A stretch of 64,000 nucleotides of DNA from assembly GCA_903842575.1 (NCBI GenBank), contig CAIMMM010000127.1, positions 30,106 through 94,105 on the forward strand, given 5' to 3'. This document shows, piece by piece, positions 28,155 to 36,543 of the stretch (the first letter of the stretch is position 1; each line of letters begins with the position of its first letter). Source of the stretch: an uncultured Bacteroidota bacterium (GTDB lineage: Bacteria; Bacteroidota; Bacteroidia; Flavobacteriales; Flavobacteriaceae). The position numbers were made by a program, and so were the translations under genes. The notes below the pieces were generated by a model that was not told where the DNA came from, did no database searches, and was given only the letters and a program-made list of their open reading frames with translations.

Positions 28155-28447
28155 AGTTGATCTTGAACGATACCAATCAAAGTGTTAGCATCTAATTCGC
28201 CTGATTGTCTCCAAACCATTTGACCTTCTTTATAAATCATCAAAGTAGGAAGTCCTTTGATACGAAGCGCATCCGCCAATTCTTGATTTTTATCTACATC
28301 GATACGTATGACTTTAGCTTTGTCGCCAAGAGCTGCAGCAACATCTCTAATTACAGGATGCATCGATAAAGAAGATTCATTCCACTCTGTGTAAAAGTCA
28401 ATTAACACAGGTACTTGAGCATTAATAAGTTCTCCAAATTTTGACAT
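28151..28447 (-). CDS. thioredoxin-fold protein lacking the CxxC active site
   Basis: This 98-residue cytoplasmic thioredoxin-fold protein has the usual order: LIDFYTEW, helix, KVIRIDVDKNQELADALRI, cis-Pro loop KGLPTLMIYKEGQ, and final helix. Where thioredoxins have WCGPC it reads WNESS, so both redox cysteines are absent and there is no Cys in the protein. It cannot be a disulfide reductase; a chaperone or binding role is more likely. The gene is monocistronic and converges on the deacetylase gene with overlapping stops. Confidence 0.9.
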   Translation of the reverse strand: MSKFGELINAQVPVLIDFYTEWNESSLSMHPVIRDVAAALGDKAKVIRIDVDKNQELADALRIKGLPTLMIYKEGQMVWRQSGELDANTLIGIVQDQL

Positions 28448-28520
28448 AAAACCAAAATATTATACTTTCTTTTGCAAAGAAAAAGAAACATTAAACAACA
28501 AATGTAGCATTTTTAACTAA

Positions 28521-29756
28521 TTATGCTACTATTTTCCCTTTTTTTAGTTCAAAAACCGTTATTTCGGGCATAATACCAACTCTTCCTGGATAAGCATGAA
28601 ATCCTAAACCGCGATTTACATAGATATATCTACCTAAATTTTCATACAATCCTGCCCATTGTTTGTATACATACTCCACAGGGCTCCATTTAAAAACCCC
28701 TGGAATTTCGATGCCAAATTGAAACCCATGCGTATGACCAGACAATGTTAATTGAAAATGTTTTTCGTGATTCTTAACCACATATTCCCAGTGACTTGGA
28801 TCGTGACTCATTAAAATTTTAAAATCTTCTTTTGTCAAATCGGCTGAAGCCACATTAACATCCCCTCTTTCTCCAAAATGTTTTCCCCAATTTTCAACAC
28901 CAATCAAGGCAATTTCATCATTCCCTTTTTTGATTTTAACATTTTCATTGAGTAGGAGTTTAAAACCAATTTGACCATACAAATTTTTTATGGCAACAAA
29001 GTTCGCTTCCTTTGCTTCTTTTGATGGCCAATCTACATATTCGCCATAATCGTGGTTTCCTAGGACAGAATATTTTCCGAATTTATGTTCTTTAATTCCA
29101 TTAAAAGTGTCAATCCACGGATGCATCTCAGTAGCATGCGTATTCACAATATCTCCCGTGAATAAAATCATATCCGCATTCTGCTCATTAACCAAATCAA
29201 TAGCATACTGGATTTTTTCAGGATTATCAAAACTTCCACTGTGAATATCCGAAATTTGAGTGATTTTAAATCCTTCGAAAGCATCCGGTAAATCGGGGAA
29301 AAACAAGGTTTGTTTTAATACTTTGAAATTGTATTTTCCTATAGTCATTCCGTAAATCAATGACAAGAAGGGAACAGCCGCAATCCCAAGCGCTAACTGG
29401 CTAACAAATCTTCTTCTTTCAGGCAAAAAAGAAGCTTCTTTATCATAATTAGCAAAATAGTTTTTAGATCCTATAAGCAATCGCAAAACATCTTCCAAAG
29501 CCATAAAAAAAGTAATCAATATCTTGGGAATTAAAACCAATAACAACAATCCTAACGTAATCATGGTCATGGAAGTTTGCCCCACTTTTCTATCAAACTT
29601 GGTAAATTCGTAAAATATAAACACAACTGCTGTTAGCGATAACAAAATATAAGTAATTTGAACCCATCTAATTTTGGTGACTGTTTTAATAGCTTGAAAC
29701 GAATAAATTTCTATTACTGCTATTACAAAAAAAAGGATAATCCAGCGAAGTGCCAT
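28521..29756 (-). CDS. membrane-anchored metallophosphoesterase
   Basis: This 411-residue protein has four or five N-terminal hydrophobic segments (to about residue 130) and then a calcineurin-like phosphoesterase domain. The metal-binding motifs are complete: SDIHSGSFD, FTGDIVNT, LGNHDYGEY, LMSHDPSH and LSGHTHGFQFG. The architecture resembles YkuE/YaeI-type enzymes, some of which act on lipid substrates such as UDP-diacylglucosamine. The substrate here is unknown. Confidence 0.92.
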   Translation of the reverse strand: MALRWIILFFVIAVIEIYSFQAIKTVTKIRWVQITYILLSLTAVVFIFYEFTKFDRKVGQTSMTMITLGLLLLVLIPKILITFFMALEDVLRLLIGSKNYFANYDKEASFLPERRRFVSQLALGIAAVPFLSLIYGMTIGKYNFKVLKQTLFFPDLPDAFEGFKITQISDIHSGSFDNPEKIQYAIDLVNEQNADMILFTGDIVNTHATEMHPWIDTFNGIKEHKFGKYSVLGNHDYGEYVDWPSKEAKEANFVAIKNLYGQIGFKLLLNENVKIKKGNDEIALIGVENWGKHFGERGDVNVASADLTKEDFKILMSHDPSHWEYVVKNHEKHFQLTLSGHTHGFQFGIEIPGVFKWSPVEYVYKQWAGLYENLGRYIYVNRGLGFHAYPGRVGIMPEITVFELKKGKIVA

Positions 29757-29902
29757 TGTTGAATAATTTCAACAAATTAACGAAGAAAGTTAATGCTAAA
29801 AGTAGTTATTAAACATAATTTAACAATGGTTTAATTTCTATCAAAAAACAAAGGCTACTTTTTGAAAGTTTAACTATTTTTACCATTCCAATTTTTCAAA
29901 CT

Positions 29903-32764
29903 ATGTCAACACAAAAACGTCTTTACCTTCTTGATTCTTACGCCTTAATATTTCGTGGTTATTTTGCATTTATAAAAAATCCCCGAATCAATTCAAAAGG
30001 GATGGACACCTCGGCTATTATGGGATTTATGAATGCCTTAATGGATGTTATCAAACGGGAGAAACCCGACCATTTGGCCGTGGCTTTTGACAAAGGCGGA
30101 AGCACGTATCGTTATGAAATGTATCAGGAATACAAAGCCCATCGCGATGAAACGCCCGAAGCTATAAAAATTGCGGTTCCTTATATTCAAGAATTGCTAA
30201 AAGCCATGCACATTCCCATTATTGAAGTAGCGGGTTTTGAAGCCGATGATTTGATTGGAACGCTCGCCAAACAAGCAGAAAAAGAAGATTACAAAGTGTT
30301 CATGGTGACACCCGATAAAGATTTTGCCCAACTCGTTTCTGAAAATATTTTCATGTACAAACCTGCGCGTATGGGGAACGATATAGAAATATGGGGAATC
30401 CCAGAAGTCTTAGCCAAATTTGAAATTGAACGCCCGGAACAAGTGATCGACTTCCTCGGAATGATGGGCGATGCTGCCGATAACATACCTGGTTTTCCAG
30501 GTGTTGGAGAAGTAACCGCAAAAAAATTATTGAAAGAATTTGGTTCGATGGAAAACCTTTTAGCCAATACCGATAAGCTAAAGGGAGCCCTAAAAGACAA
30601 AATAGAAAACAATAAAGAAAAAGGAATTCTTTCTAAAAAATTGGCAACCATTCTACTCGATTGCCCCGTGACTTTTGACGCTTCTGATTATGAACTCTCT
30701 AAACCGGATGTAGAAAAAACCGACATCCTTTTCAATGAATTGGAATTCCGTCAGATGAAAGCACAGTTTGACAAATATTTTGGAACCGGAAAAGAGTATG
30801 ATGAAATTGATACCAACGGAAACGGGACTTCTAGCGAAACACCACAGCCAACAAAGAAAACACCCGCAAAAAAAACCAACGAAGACCAGTTTGATTTATT
30901 CGGCTTTTCCGATGAGGAAAGCGATGAGCCAAAACTACATTCGTTTTATGCAACTTTAGAGAATACCAATCACAATTACACCATTATTCAAGGAGAATTG
31001 GGCACAAAATTGTTTTTGCAAAATTTAATGATCCAGACTTCTGTTTGTTTTGATACGGAAACCACTGGAATTGACGCCTTGAATGCCGAATTAGTTGGCA
31101 TGTCCTTTTCTTGGGAGAAAAGCTGTGCCTTTTACATTCCGTTTCCGGAAAATCAACAAGAAGCGCAGGTGTTGGCAGATAAATACAAACCTTTTTTCGA
31201 GAATGAGAACATCGAAAAAATTGGGCAGAATATCAAATACGATTTGAAAATCCTTTCCCGTTACGGCGTTCAAATTAAAGGGAAGTTGTTTGACACAATG
31301 ATTGCGCATTACCTCATCAATCCCGATATGCGTCACAATATGGATGTTTTATCGGAAACGTATTTGAAATATTCGCCAAAATCCATTGAGGATTTGATTG
31401 GCAAAAAAGGGAAGAATCAACTATCCATGCGCGATGTGGCGCTGGAAGAAATCAAAGAATACGCTGCCGAAGACGCGGATATAACATGGCAATTAAAAGA
31501 AGTCTTCAGCCCTATTTTAGACAAAGCCGAAACCAAAAAACTATTTGAGGAAATCGAAATTCCGTTAATTCCAGTGCTTGCTGCGATGGAAATGGAAGGC
31601 ATCAACTTGGATGTACCATTTTTGAAATCGATGTCGGTGGATATGCAAAAAGAAATCGATGCGTTTGAACAAAAAATCTATGAAACAGCTGGGGAGAAAT
31701 TCAATTTGGCTTCCCCAAAGCAACTCGGCGATATTTTATTCGACAAACTAAAAATTGGCGGCGCCAAACAAAAGAAAACCAAAACCGGTCAATATGCTAC
31801 TGGTGAAGAAATTTTAAGTTATTTAGAAAAAGACAATCCAATTGTAAAAGATATTTTGGAGTGGCGTCAAATGGTAAAATTGCAGAGCACCTATATTGAT
31901 GCGTTGCCAAATCAAGTGGATTCAAAAACCCATCGTGTGCACACGGATTATATGCAAACGGTAGCAGCAACTGGGCGATTGAGTTCGAATAATCCGAATT
32001 TGCAAAACATTCCAATCCGCACTGAACGCGGACGATTAATTCGTAAAGCCTTTATTGCCCGTGATGAAAATTACACCTTGCTTTCTGCCGATTATTCGCA
32101 AATAGAATTGCGCATCATTGCTGCTCTATCGGGAGAAGAAAACATGATAAAAGCGTTTCAAAACAATGAAGATATCCATAGAAGTACGGCCGCAAAAGTG
32201 TTTAACGTTCCCTTGGAAGAAGTAACCAAAGAGCAACGAAGCAACGCCAAAACCGTAAACTTTGGAATTATTTATGGTGTTTCTGCTTTTGGATTAAGTA
32301 ATCAAACTTCACTTTCAAGAAAAGAAAGCGCGGAATTAATTGATGCGTATTATACTTCGTATCCAAAACTAAAATCATACATGTCCAATCAAGTTGATTT
32401 TGCTAGAGAGAATGGCTATGTACAAACAGTTTTAGGAAGACGTCGTTATTTAAAAGACATCAACTCTGCTAATATGATGGTGAAAAGTGGCGCGGAACGA
32501 AATGCAGTGAATGCGCCAATTCAAGGTTCTGCTGCCGATATTATCAAAATCGCGATGATTAACATCTACAAAAAATTAACTTCTGAAAATTGGAAATCAA
32601 AAATGTTATTGCAAGTACATGATGAATTGGTTTTTGATGTTCACAATTCCGAGATTGAGAAAATTCAACCTATGATTAAGTATGAAATGGAAAATGCTTT
32701 CACCTTAGCCGTTCCGCTAGAAGTGGAAATGGGAATGGGGAGGAATTGGCTGGAAGCGCATTAG
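29903..32764 (+). CDS. polA: DNA polymerase I
   Basis: Pol I fills gaps and removes RNA primers. The 953-residue protein has all three domains. The 5'-3' flap exonuclease (about 1-290) has AGFEADDLIGTLA and GDAADNIPGFPGVGE. The 3'-5' proofreading exonuclease (about 350-530) has an intact DTETTG (Exo I). The A-family polymerase has DYSQIELRIIAA (motif A) and QVHDELVFDV (motif C). A low-complexity Thr/Lys-rich linker (about 300-330) separates the first two. It is a single gene between divergent and terminator boundaries. Confidence 0.97.
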   Translation: MSTQKRLYLLDSYALIFRGYFAFIKNPRINSKGMDTSAIMGFMNALMDVIKREKPDHLAVAFDKGGSTYRYEMYQEYKAHRDETPEAIKIAVPYIQELLKAMHIPIIEVAGFEADDLIGTLAKQAEKEDYKVFMVTPDKDFAQLVSENIFMYKPARMGNDIEIWGIPEVLAKFEIERPEQVIDFLGMMGDAADNIPGFPGVGEVTAKKLLKEFGSMENLLANTDKLKGALKDKIENNKEKGILSKKLATILLDCPVTFDASDYELSKPDVEKTDILFNELEFRQMKAQFDKYFGTGKEYDEIDTNGNGTSSETPQPTKKTPAKKTNEDQFDLFGFSDEESDEPKLHSFYATLENTNHNYTIIQGELGTKLFLQNLMIQTSVCFDTETTGIDALNAELVGMSFSWEKSCAFYIPFPENQQEAQVLADKYKPFFENENIEKIGQNIKYDLKILSRYGVQIKGKLFDTMIAHYLINPDMRHNMDVLSETYLKYSPKSIEDLIGKKGKNQLSMRDVALEEIKEYAAEDADITWQLKEVFSPILDKAETKKLFEEIEIPLIPVLAAMEMEGINLDVPFLKSMSVDMQKEIDAFEQKIYETAGEKFNLASPKQLGDILFDKLKIGGAKQKKTKTGQYATGEEILSYLEKDNPIVKDILEWRQMVKLQSTYIDALPNQVDSKTHRVHTDYMQTVAATGRLSSNNPNLQNIPIRTERGRLIRKAFIARDENYTLLSADYSQIELRIIAALSGEENMIKAFQNNEDIHRSTAAKVFNVPLEEVTKEQRSNAKTVNFGIIYGVSAFGLSNQTSLSRKESAELIDAYYTSYPKLKSYMSNQVDFARENGYVQTVLGRRRYLKDINSANMMVKSGAERNAVNAPIQGSAADIIKIAMINIYKKLTSENWKSKMLLQVHDELVFDVHNSEIEKIQPMIKYEMENAFTLAVPLEVEMGMGRNWLEAH

Positions 32765-32784
32765 AATTTACTTTTTCTAAAACA

Positions 32785-32819
32785 AAAAAGCCATAAAATT
32801 TATAATTTCATGGCTTTTT
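32785..32819 (+). terminator. bidirectional terminator between polA and the T9SS protein
   Basis: AAAAAGCCAT / ATGGCTTTTT stem, extended inside by an AAATT/AATTT pairing, with T runs on both strands. It lies 20 bp after the polA stop and just past the stop of the convergent minus-strand gene. Confidence 0.85.
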
Positions 32820-32842
32820 TATTGGTTTTATGCAACGGGAAT

Positions 32843-33598
32843 CTATTCAATTATTAAAGTTTTTGTGGCATTACCGTAGTCGGTTCTGACCACAACTAAA
32901 TAACTGCCTGTTTTTAGGTCAACAATGTTAATTTTGTTTTTATCCCTTGTTATTGTTTCATTTCTTACGACTCTTCCTAAATTATCATAAATTTTAATCA
33001 GAGCTGAATTTATAGACAATGGCAGTTCAATTGAAGTAAATCCCTTTGCTGGATTTGGATATAATTTAAATGACTCAACATTAAATTCTGCTGCACCTAA
33101 ACTAAAATTAACAACTGTAGCGCCACAATTTCCGCCACCATGATAGCCAATTGATAGACTCCCTGCGCGATGTGCCCAAACTAAATTAAGCGATTGTACA
33201 GATGCGCTAAAAACATAATCATTAGAATCACCTGTATCTCTGGCTCTAGTTGCTACTACTGTCCTAACTCCAGTAGCAATAGTATTAGAAGAGACAGACC
33301 AATTTTGAACAGCATCGAGAGGAGGAACAATACCTTGTCCATCAAAAGTTCTATCCGACATATTAATGCCGTCAAAGAGAACTACATCATTCCCAATATC
33401 GTCCATCTGTGTAGAATTGAAAGAAATACCTAACCAATCTGTTGATGGTCCAATCAAAGTTAATGTAACCAATGTACTTGTAATATCAATTTTTGCTGAA
33501 TATCCCGTGGTGAGTGTAATTGTTCCCGTAGAATATGTTTGTCCAAAAAAAGGAATTGTCACAAATAAGGAAAATAAAAGTAAAGTAATTTTTTTCAT
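32843..33598 (-). CDS. T9SS-secreted DOMON-like protein
   Basis: This 251-residue protein has a signal peptide (to about IPFFGQ) and a C-terminal type A T9SS sorting domain starting at FKLYPNPAKGF (about residue 178). The middle region resembles a DOMON beta-sandwich: DWLGISFNSTQMDDIGNDVVLFDG, then NYWVxx-type strands, then SLNLVWAHRAGSLSIGYHGG, the usual DOMON end. DOMON domains bind heme b or sugars, with a Met and a His as heme ligands; both a Met (TQMDD) and a His (GYHGG) are present. Heme or sugar binding is inferred. Confidence 0.75.
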   Translation of the reverse strand: MKKITLLLFSLFVTIPFFGQTYSTGTITLTTGYSAKIDITSTLVTLTLIGPSTDWLGISFNSTQMDDIGNDVVLFDGINMSDRTFDGQGIVPPLDAVQNWSVSSNTIATGVRTVVATRARDTGDSNDYVFSASVQSLNLVWAHRAGSLSIGYHGGGNCGATVVNFSLGAAEFNVESFKLYPNPAKGFTSIELPLSINSALIKIYDNLGRVVRNETITRDKNKINIVDLKTGSYLVVVRTDYGNATKTLIIE

Positions 33599-33600
33599 AA

Positions 33601-34134
33601 TTATTTATTTTTAAGGGTTTCTATTAATTTATCATCATTGACAAGAATTGCATAATCAATTGCGGAGTTGCCTCTGTTATCTTTTAAATCTGGATTTGCA
33701 TTAGCTTTAATCAAAATCCTGACAATCTCATAATTTTTAAAAATTGTGGCATATAACAATGCGGAAGTTCCGTTACTATCAATACTATTTACATCAGCTT
33801 TTTTATCAAGAAGCGCATTAACTATTTCAATATTTCCTTTAACGACAGCCGCCATTAAAGGCGTACCCATGCTACTTTTTTGATTAATATCACTTCCGTT
33901 ATTAATAAGAAACTTTGCTACTTCATTATTCCTGTGATAACAGGCCAAGGTTAGTGGGGAATAACCTTCGGTATTAACTATATTAAATGCTTTAGGATTG
34001 ACAGCAATTATCTCCTTGGCTTGAATGAGAGATCCTTTTCTGGCAATTTCAAAAACATCAAGTTTTTCCTGCGCAATAATAAAATTAAAAATAAAAAATA
34101 AAAAAAGTATACTATACAGTTTATTAATTTTCAT
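33601..34134 (-). CDS. exported ankyrin-repeat protein
   Basis: This 177-residue protein has a signal peptide (cleavage near IIAQ) and about four ankyrin repeats, including GYSPLTLACYHRNNEVAKFLI, GTPLMAAVVKGNIEIVNALL, GTSALLYATIFKNYEIVRIL and GNSAIDYAILVNDDKLIETL. Ankyrin repeats are protein-binding scaffolds; the partner is unknown. The gene ends 2 bp before the start of the DOMON-like T9SS gene on the same strand, so the two are probably co-transcribed. Confidence 0.88.
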   Translation of the reverse strand: MKINKLYSILFLFFIFNFIIAQEKLDVFEIARKGSLIQAKEIIAVNPKAFNIVNTEGYSPLTLACYHRNNEVAKFLINNGSDINQKSSMGTPLMAAVVKGNIEIVNALLDKKADVNSIDSNGTSALLYATIFKNYEIVRILIKANANPDLKDNRGNSAIDYAILVNDDKLIETLKNK

Positions 34135-34209
34135 AAAACTTTTTTATCCAATATCTGTAGATGAAAAAAAATCAAATTAGTTGCGTTAATGATCTAAAAA
34201 AAAGCTATT

Positions 34210-35229
34210 TTATTTTTTTGTGGAATCGCGTTGGCGTAATTCGGTTTTAATTATAGTAGTTTTAAAAGCCAACTCTTCTTCTTTGCTTTCTAATTTATCA
34301 ATTAACATTTGCGCGGCAACCTCCCCAATTTCAGGGCCGTGTTGACTCACAGTAGATAAACTTGGCGTCATTCTGCGGGACCAAACACCATCTGCAAAAC
34401 CAATTACCGAAAGTTCCTCGGGAATTTTAAGTCCTTTTTTTATTCCTAATTTCATGGCTGTAACTGCAGCGTGTTCGTCTAATGCAAAAATTGCATCTGC
34501 TTTTTTCTTATCGAAAAAATTCGCAACCTTTTCATCAAAATCTATATCATTATCTGAAAGTATAATCAAGTTTTCATCAACTTTGACTCCTTTGTTTTCT
34601 AAAGCTTTATAAAACCCTTTGGCTCTTAATTTTCCAACGCTTAAATTATCAATCGTTGAAAATAAGGCTATTTTTCTGCAACCAGTATTAATTAAATGTT
34701 CGGTTGCATTAACGGCAGATTCAAAATCGTCCACAATTACTTTGTCGCAATTTACTTCCTCAGAAATTCTGTCAAACATAACAATTGGCGTTCCTTCATT
34801 AATGATAGAGGTAAAGTGATTGAATTGTTGCAGCTTCTGGGACTCTTGCGAAATGGAAAGAATAAAACCATCAATGGTCCCATTGCTTAACATTTCCAAT
34901 GCATTAATTTCTTTTTCTAAGGATTCGTTCGAAATACAAGTAATGATATTATACCCTTTTTCATCGGCCACTTTTTCTATACCACTAAACACTTTTGCGA
35001 GAAAAGAATTTAAAATATTGGGGATAATAACGCCAATGGTTTTGGTTCTTCTGTTTTTTAAACTCAAGCCAATAACATTGGGTTTGTAATTTTTGAGTTT
35101 GGCATATTCCTTTACGCGTTGTTTTGTCGGTTCACTAATTTCAGGACTTCCGTTCAAGGCTTTGGAAACTGTAGAAATGGAAACACCCAATTCTTTTGCA
35201 ATTTGTTTTAATGTAGCTTTTGATTTCAT
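34210..35229 (-). CDS. LacI-family transcriptional regulator
   Basis: This 339-residue repressor-type regulator has an N-terminal helix-turn-helix (TLKQIAKELGVSISTVSKALNG), the hinge helix, and a periplasmic-binding-protein-like sensor domain with IGVIIPNILNSFLAKVFSGI, CDKVIVDDF and ALDEHAAVTAMKLGIKKG. Family members usually respond to a sugar or sugar phosphate. No sugar transport or catabolic gene lies next to it, so its targets are elsewhere or it acts globally. It has its own gene-size gap upstream (302 bp). Confidence 0.93.
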   Translation of the reverse strand: MKSKATLKQIAKELGVSISTVSKALNGSPEISEPTKQRVKEYAKLKNYKPNVIGLSLKNRRTKTIGVIIPNILNSFLAKVFSGIEKVADEKGYNIITCISNESLEKEINALEMLSNGTIDGFILSISQESQKLQQFNHFTSIINEGTPIVMFDRISEEVNCDKVIVDDFESAVNATEHLINTGCRKIALFSTIDNLSVGKLRAKGFYKALENKGVKVDENLIILSDNDIDFDEKVANFFDKKKADAIFALDEHAAVTAMKLGIKKGLKIPEELSVIGFADGVWSRRMTPSLSTVSQHGPEIGEVAAQMLIDKLESKEEELAFKTTIIKTELRQRDSTKK

Positions 35230-35531
35230 TTTGAAGTTGTAAAATGTAAAAATAGCAAAAAAATTCTATTAAAATTAAACGGTTTTCAAATACCCAAATT
35301 AATTAATTTAAGATTTGCCTACAAATATTACTTAAAAAGTTAATTAAAAACCTTTCATAAACCAACCAATTTAAACCGTAAACAGGGATCAAACTAGTTG
35401 TAATGTAGAATTTATAAACGCCTATAAAACAACTACAAAAGAATTTTTATTTTGGTATTTGCTTTTATAATAATTAATTGTACTTTTGCAACCCCTTTAT
35501 TAGGGATGGAATGTTTAATTAAAAAAATATT
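35230..35531. other. 302-bp divergent intergenic region between the LacI-type gene and rplM
   Basis: No ORF is supported here. It holds the rplM promoter at its right end, an inverted repeat TAGTTGT/ACAACTA (35395-35401 and 35429-35435), and two copies of AAACCGT in opposite orientations (near 35276-35286 and 35373-35379). The latter could be operators of the adjacent LacI-type protein, but they are too short for confidence. Confidence 0.5.
35458..35488 (+). promoter_or_regulatory. promoter of rplM-rpsI
   Basis: TTTG, exactly 19 nt, then TACTTTTG: an ideal Bacteroidetes promoter. The expected start is near 35494, about 38 nt before the rplM ATG. Confidence 0.8.
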
Positions 35532-35987
35532 ATGGACGCATTAAGCTACAAGACACAATCTGCAAGCAAAGCCACTGTTACAAAAGAGTGGATCATTGTA
35601 GATGCCGACGGTCATAACTTAGGACGTCTTGCTTCAAAGGTCGCAATGATCCTTAGAGGTAAGTACAAGCCAAGTTATACACCTCACGTCGACTGTGGAG
35701 ATAACGTTATTGTTATCAACTCAGAGAAAATTAACCTTACGGGGAACAAAATGGACGAAAAGACATACATTCGTCACACAGGTTATCCAGGAGGACAAAG
35801 AAGTTTGACGGCAAAAGTTTTGCAATCAAAAAACCCTGCTTTGCTAATTGAAAAAGCAGTGAAAGGAATGTTGCCTAAAAATAAATTAGGAGCGGAACTT
35901 TTCAGAAATCTAAATGTTGTTGTAGGAACTGAGCACAAACAAGGTGCGCAAAAACCTAAAACAGTTAACCTAAACGATCTTAAGTAA
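35532..35987 (+). CDS. rplM: 50S ribosomal protein L13 (uL13)
   Basis: L13 is an early-assembling 50S protein. The 151-residue sequence has the conserved core WIIVDADGHNLGRLASKVA and YIRHTGYPGGQRS, and the C-terminal part NKLGAELFRNLNVVVGTEHK. The N-terminus of about 18 residues before the core (MDALSYKTQSASKATVTK) is longer than in E. coli. The stop codon overlaps the rpsI start by one base (TAATG), so the two are translationally coupled. Confidence 0.97.
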   Translation: MDALSYKTQSASKATVTKEWIIVDADGHNLGRLASKVAMILRGKYKPSYTPHVDCGDNVIVINSEKINLTGNKMDEKTYIRHTGYPGGQRSLTAKVLQSKNPALLIEKAVKGMLPKNKLGAELFRNLNVVVGTEHKQGAQKPKTVNLNDLK

Positions 35988-36373
35988 TGGGAGCAATTCA
36001 CAAAATCGGAAGAAGAAAATGTGCTGTTGCACGTGTTTATGTTTCAGAAGGAACAGGAGTAATTACTGTTAACAAAAAAGCATTTACTACGTATTTCCCA
36101 ACAGCAACTTTACAGTACAAAGTTTTACAACCAATGTCTATGACAGAAAATGTAACTAACTATGATGTAAAAGTTAATGTTTACGGAGGTGGTTCAACAG
36201 GTCAAGCAGAAGCTGTTCGTATGGCTTTAGCTAGAGTTATGTGTGAAGTAGGTGAAGGAAACAGAGCTATACTTAAACCAGAAGGTTTATTAACAAGAGA
36301 TCCAAGAATGGTTGAACGTAAAAAATTCGGTCAGAAGAAAGCTCGTAAGAGATTCCAATTCTCTAAACGTTAA
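35987..36373 (+). CDS. rpsI: 30S ribosomal protein S9 (uS9)
   Basis: S9 binds the 3' major domain of 16S rRNA and its C-terminus contacts P-site tRNA. The 128-residue protein has IGRRKCAVARVYV at the start and ends in KKARKRFQFSKR, with the conserved C-terminal Lys-Arg that touches tRNA. It is coupled to rplM. A structured gap of 170 bp follows before rpsB. Confidence 0.97.
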   Translation: MGAIHKIGRRKCAVARVYVSEGTGVITVNKKAFTTYFPTATLQYKVLQPMSMTENVTNYDVKVNVYGGGSTGQAEAVRMALARVMCEVGEGNRAILKPEGLLTRDPRMVERKKFGQKKARKRFQFSKR

Positions 36374-36380
36374 TAGTGCC

Positions 36381-36457
36381 TGTCTTGTGCTATTCGTACA
36401 AGACATATTGATTATAAAATTTAAAAACAATGTTGTTGTTGTCCCGATGCGTCGGGA
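36381..36457 (+). promoter_or_regulatory. two hairpins in the rpsI-rpsB gap (candidate rpsB leader structure)
   Basis: TGTCTTGTGC-TATTC-GTACAAGACA (10 bp with one G-U) at 36381-36405 lies just after the rpsI stop. TCCCGA-TGCG-TCGGGA lies at 36442-36457. The first lacks a U run (ATATTG follows), so neither is a clean intrinsic terminator. They could be an S2-responsive leader or a processing signal. Confidence 0.55.
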
Positions 36458-36543
36458 AATTAGTTTAGCATCTAAATGGTTAAGACCAGATAAACATCGC
36501 TACTTAATCATTGCTAATCAACAGAACGTAAACTAAGAAAAAA

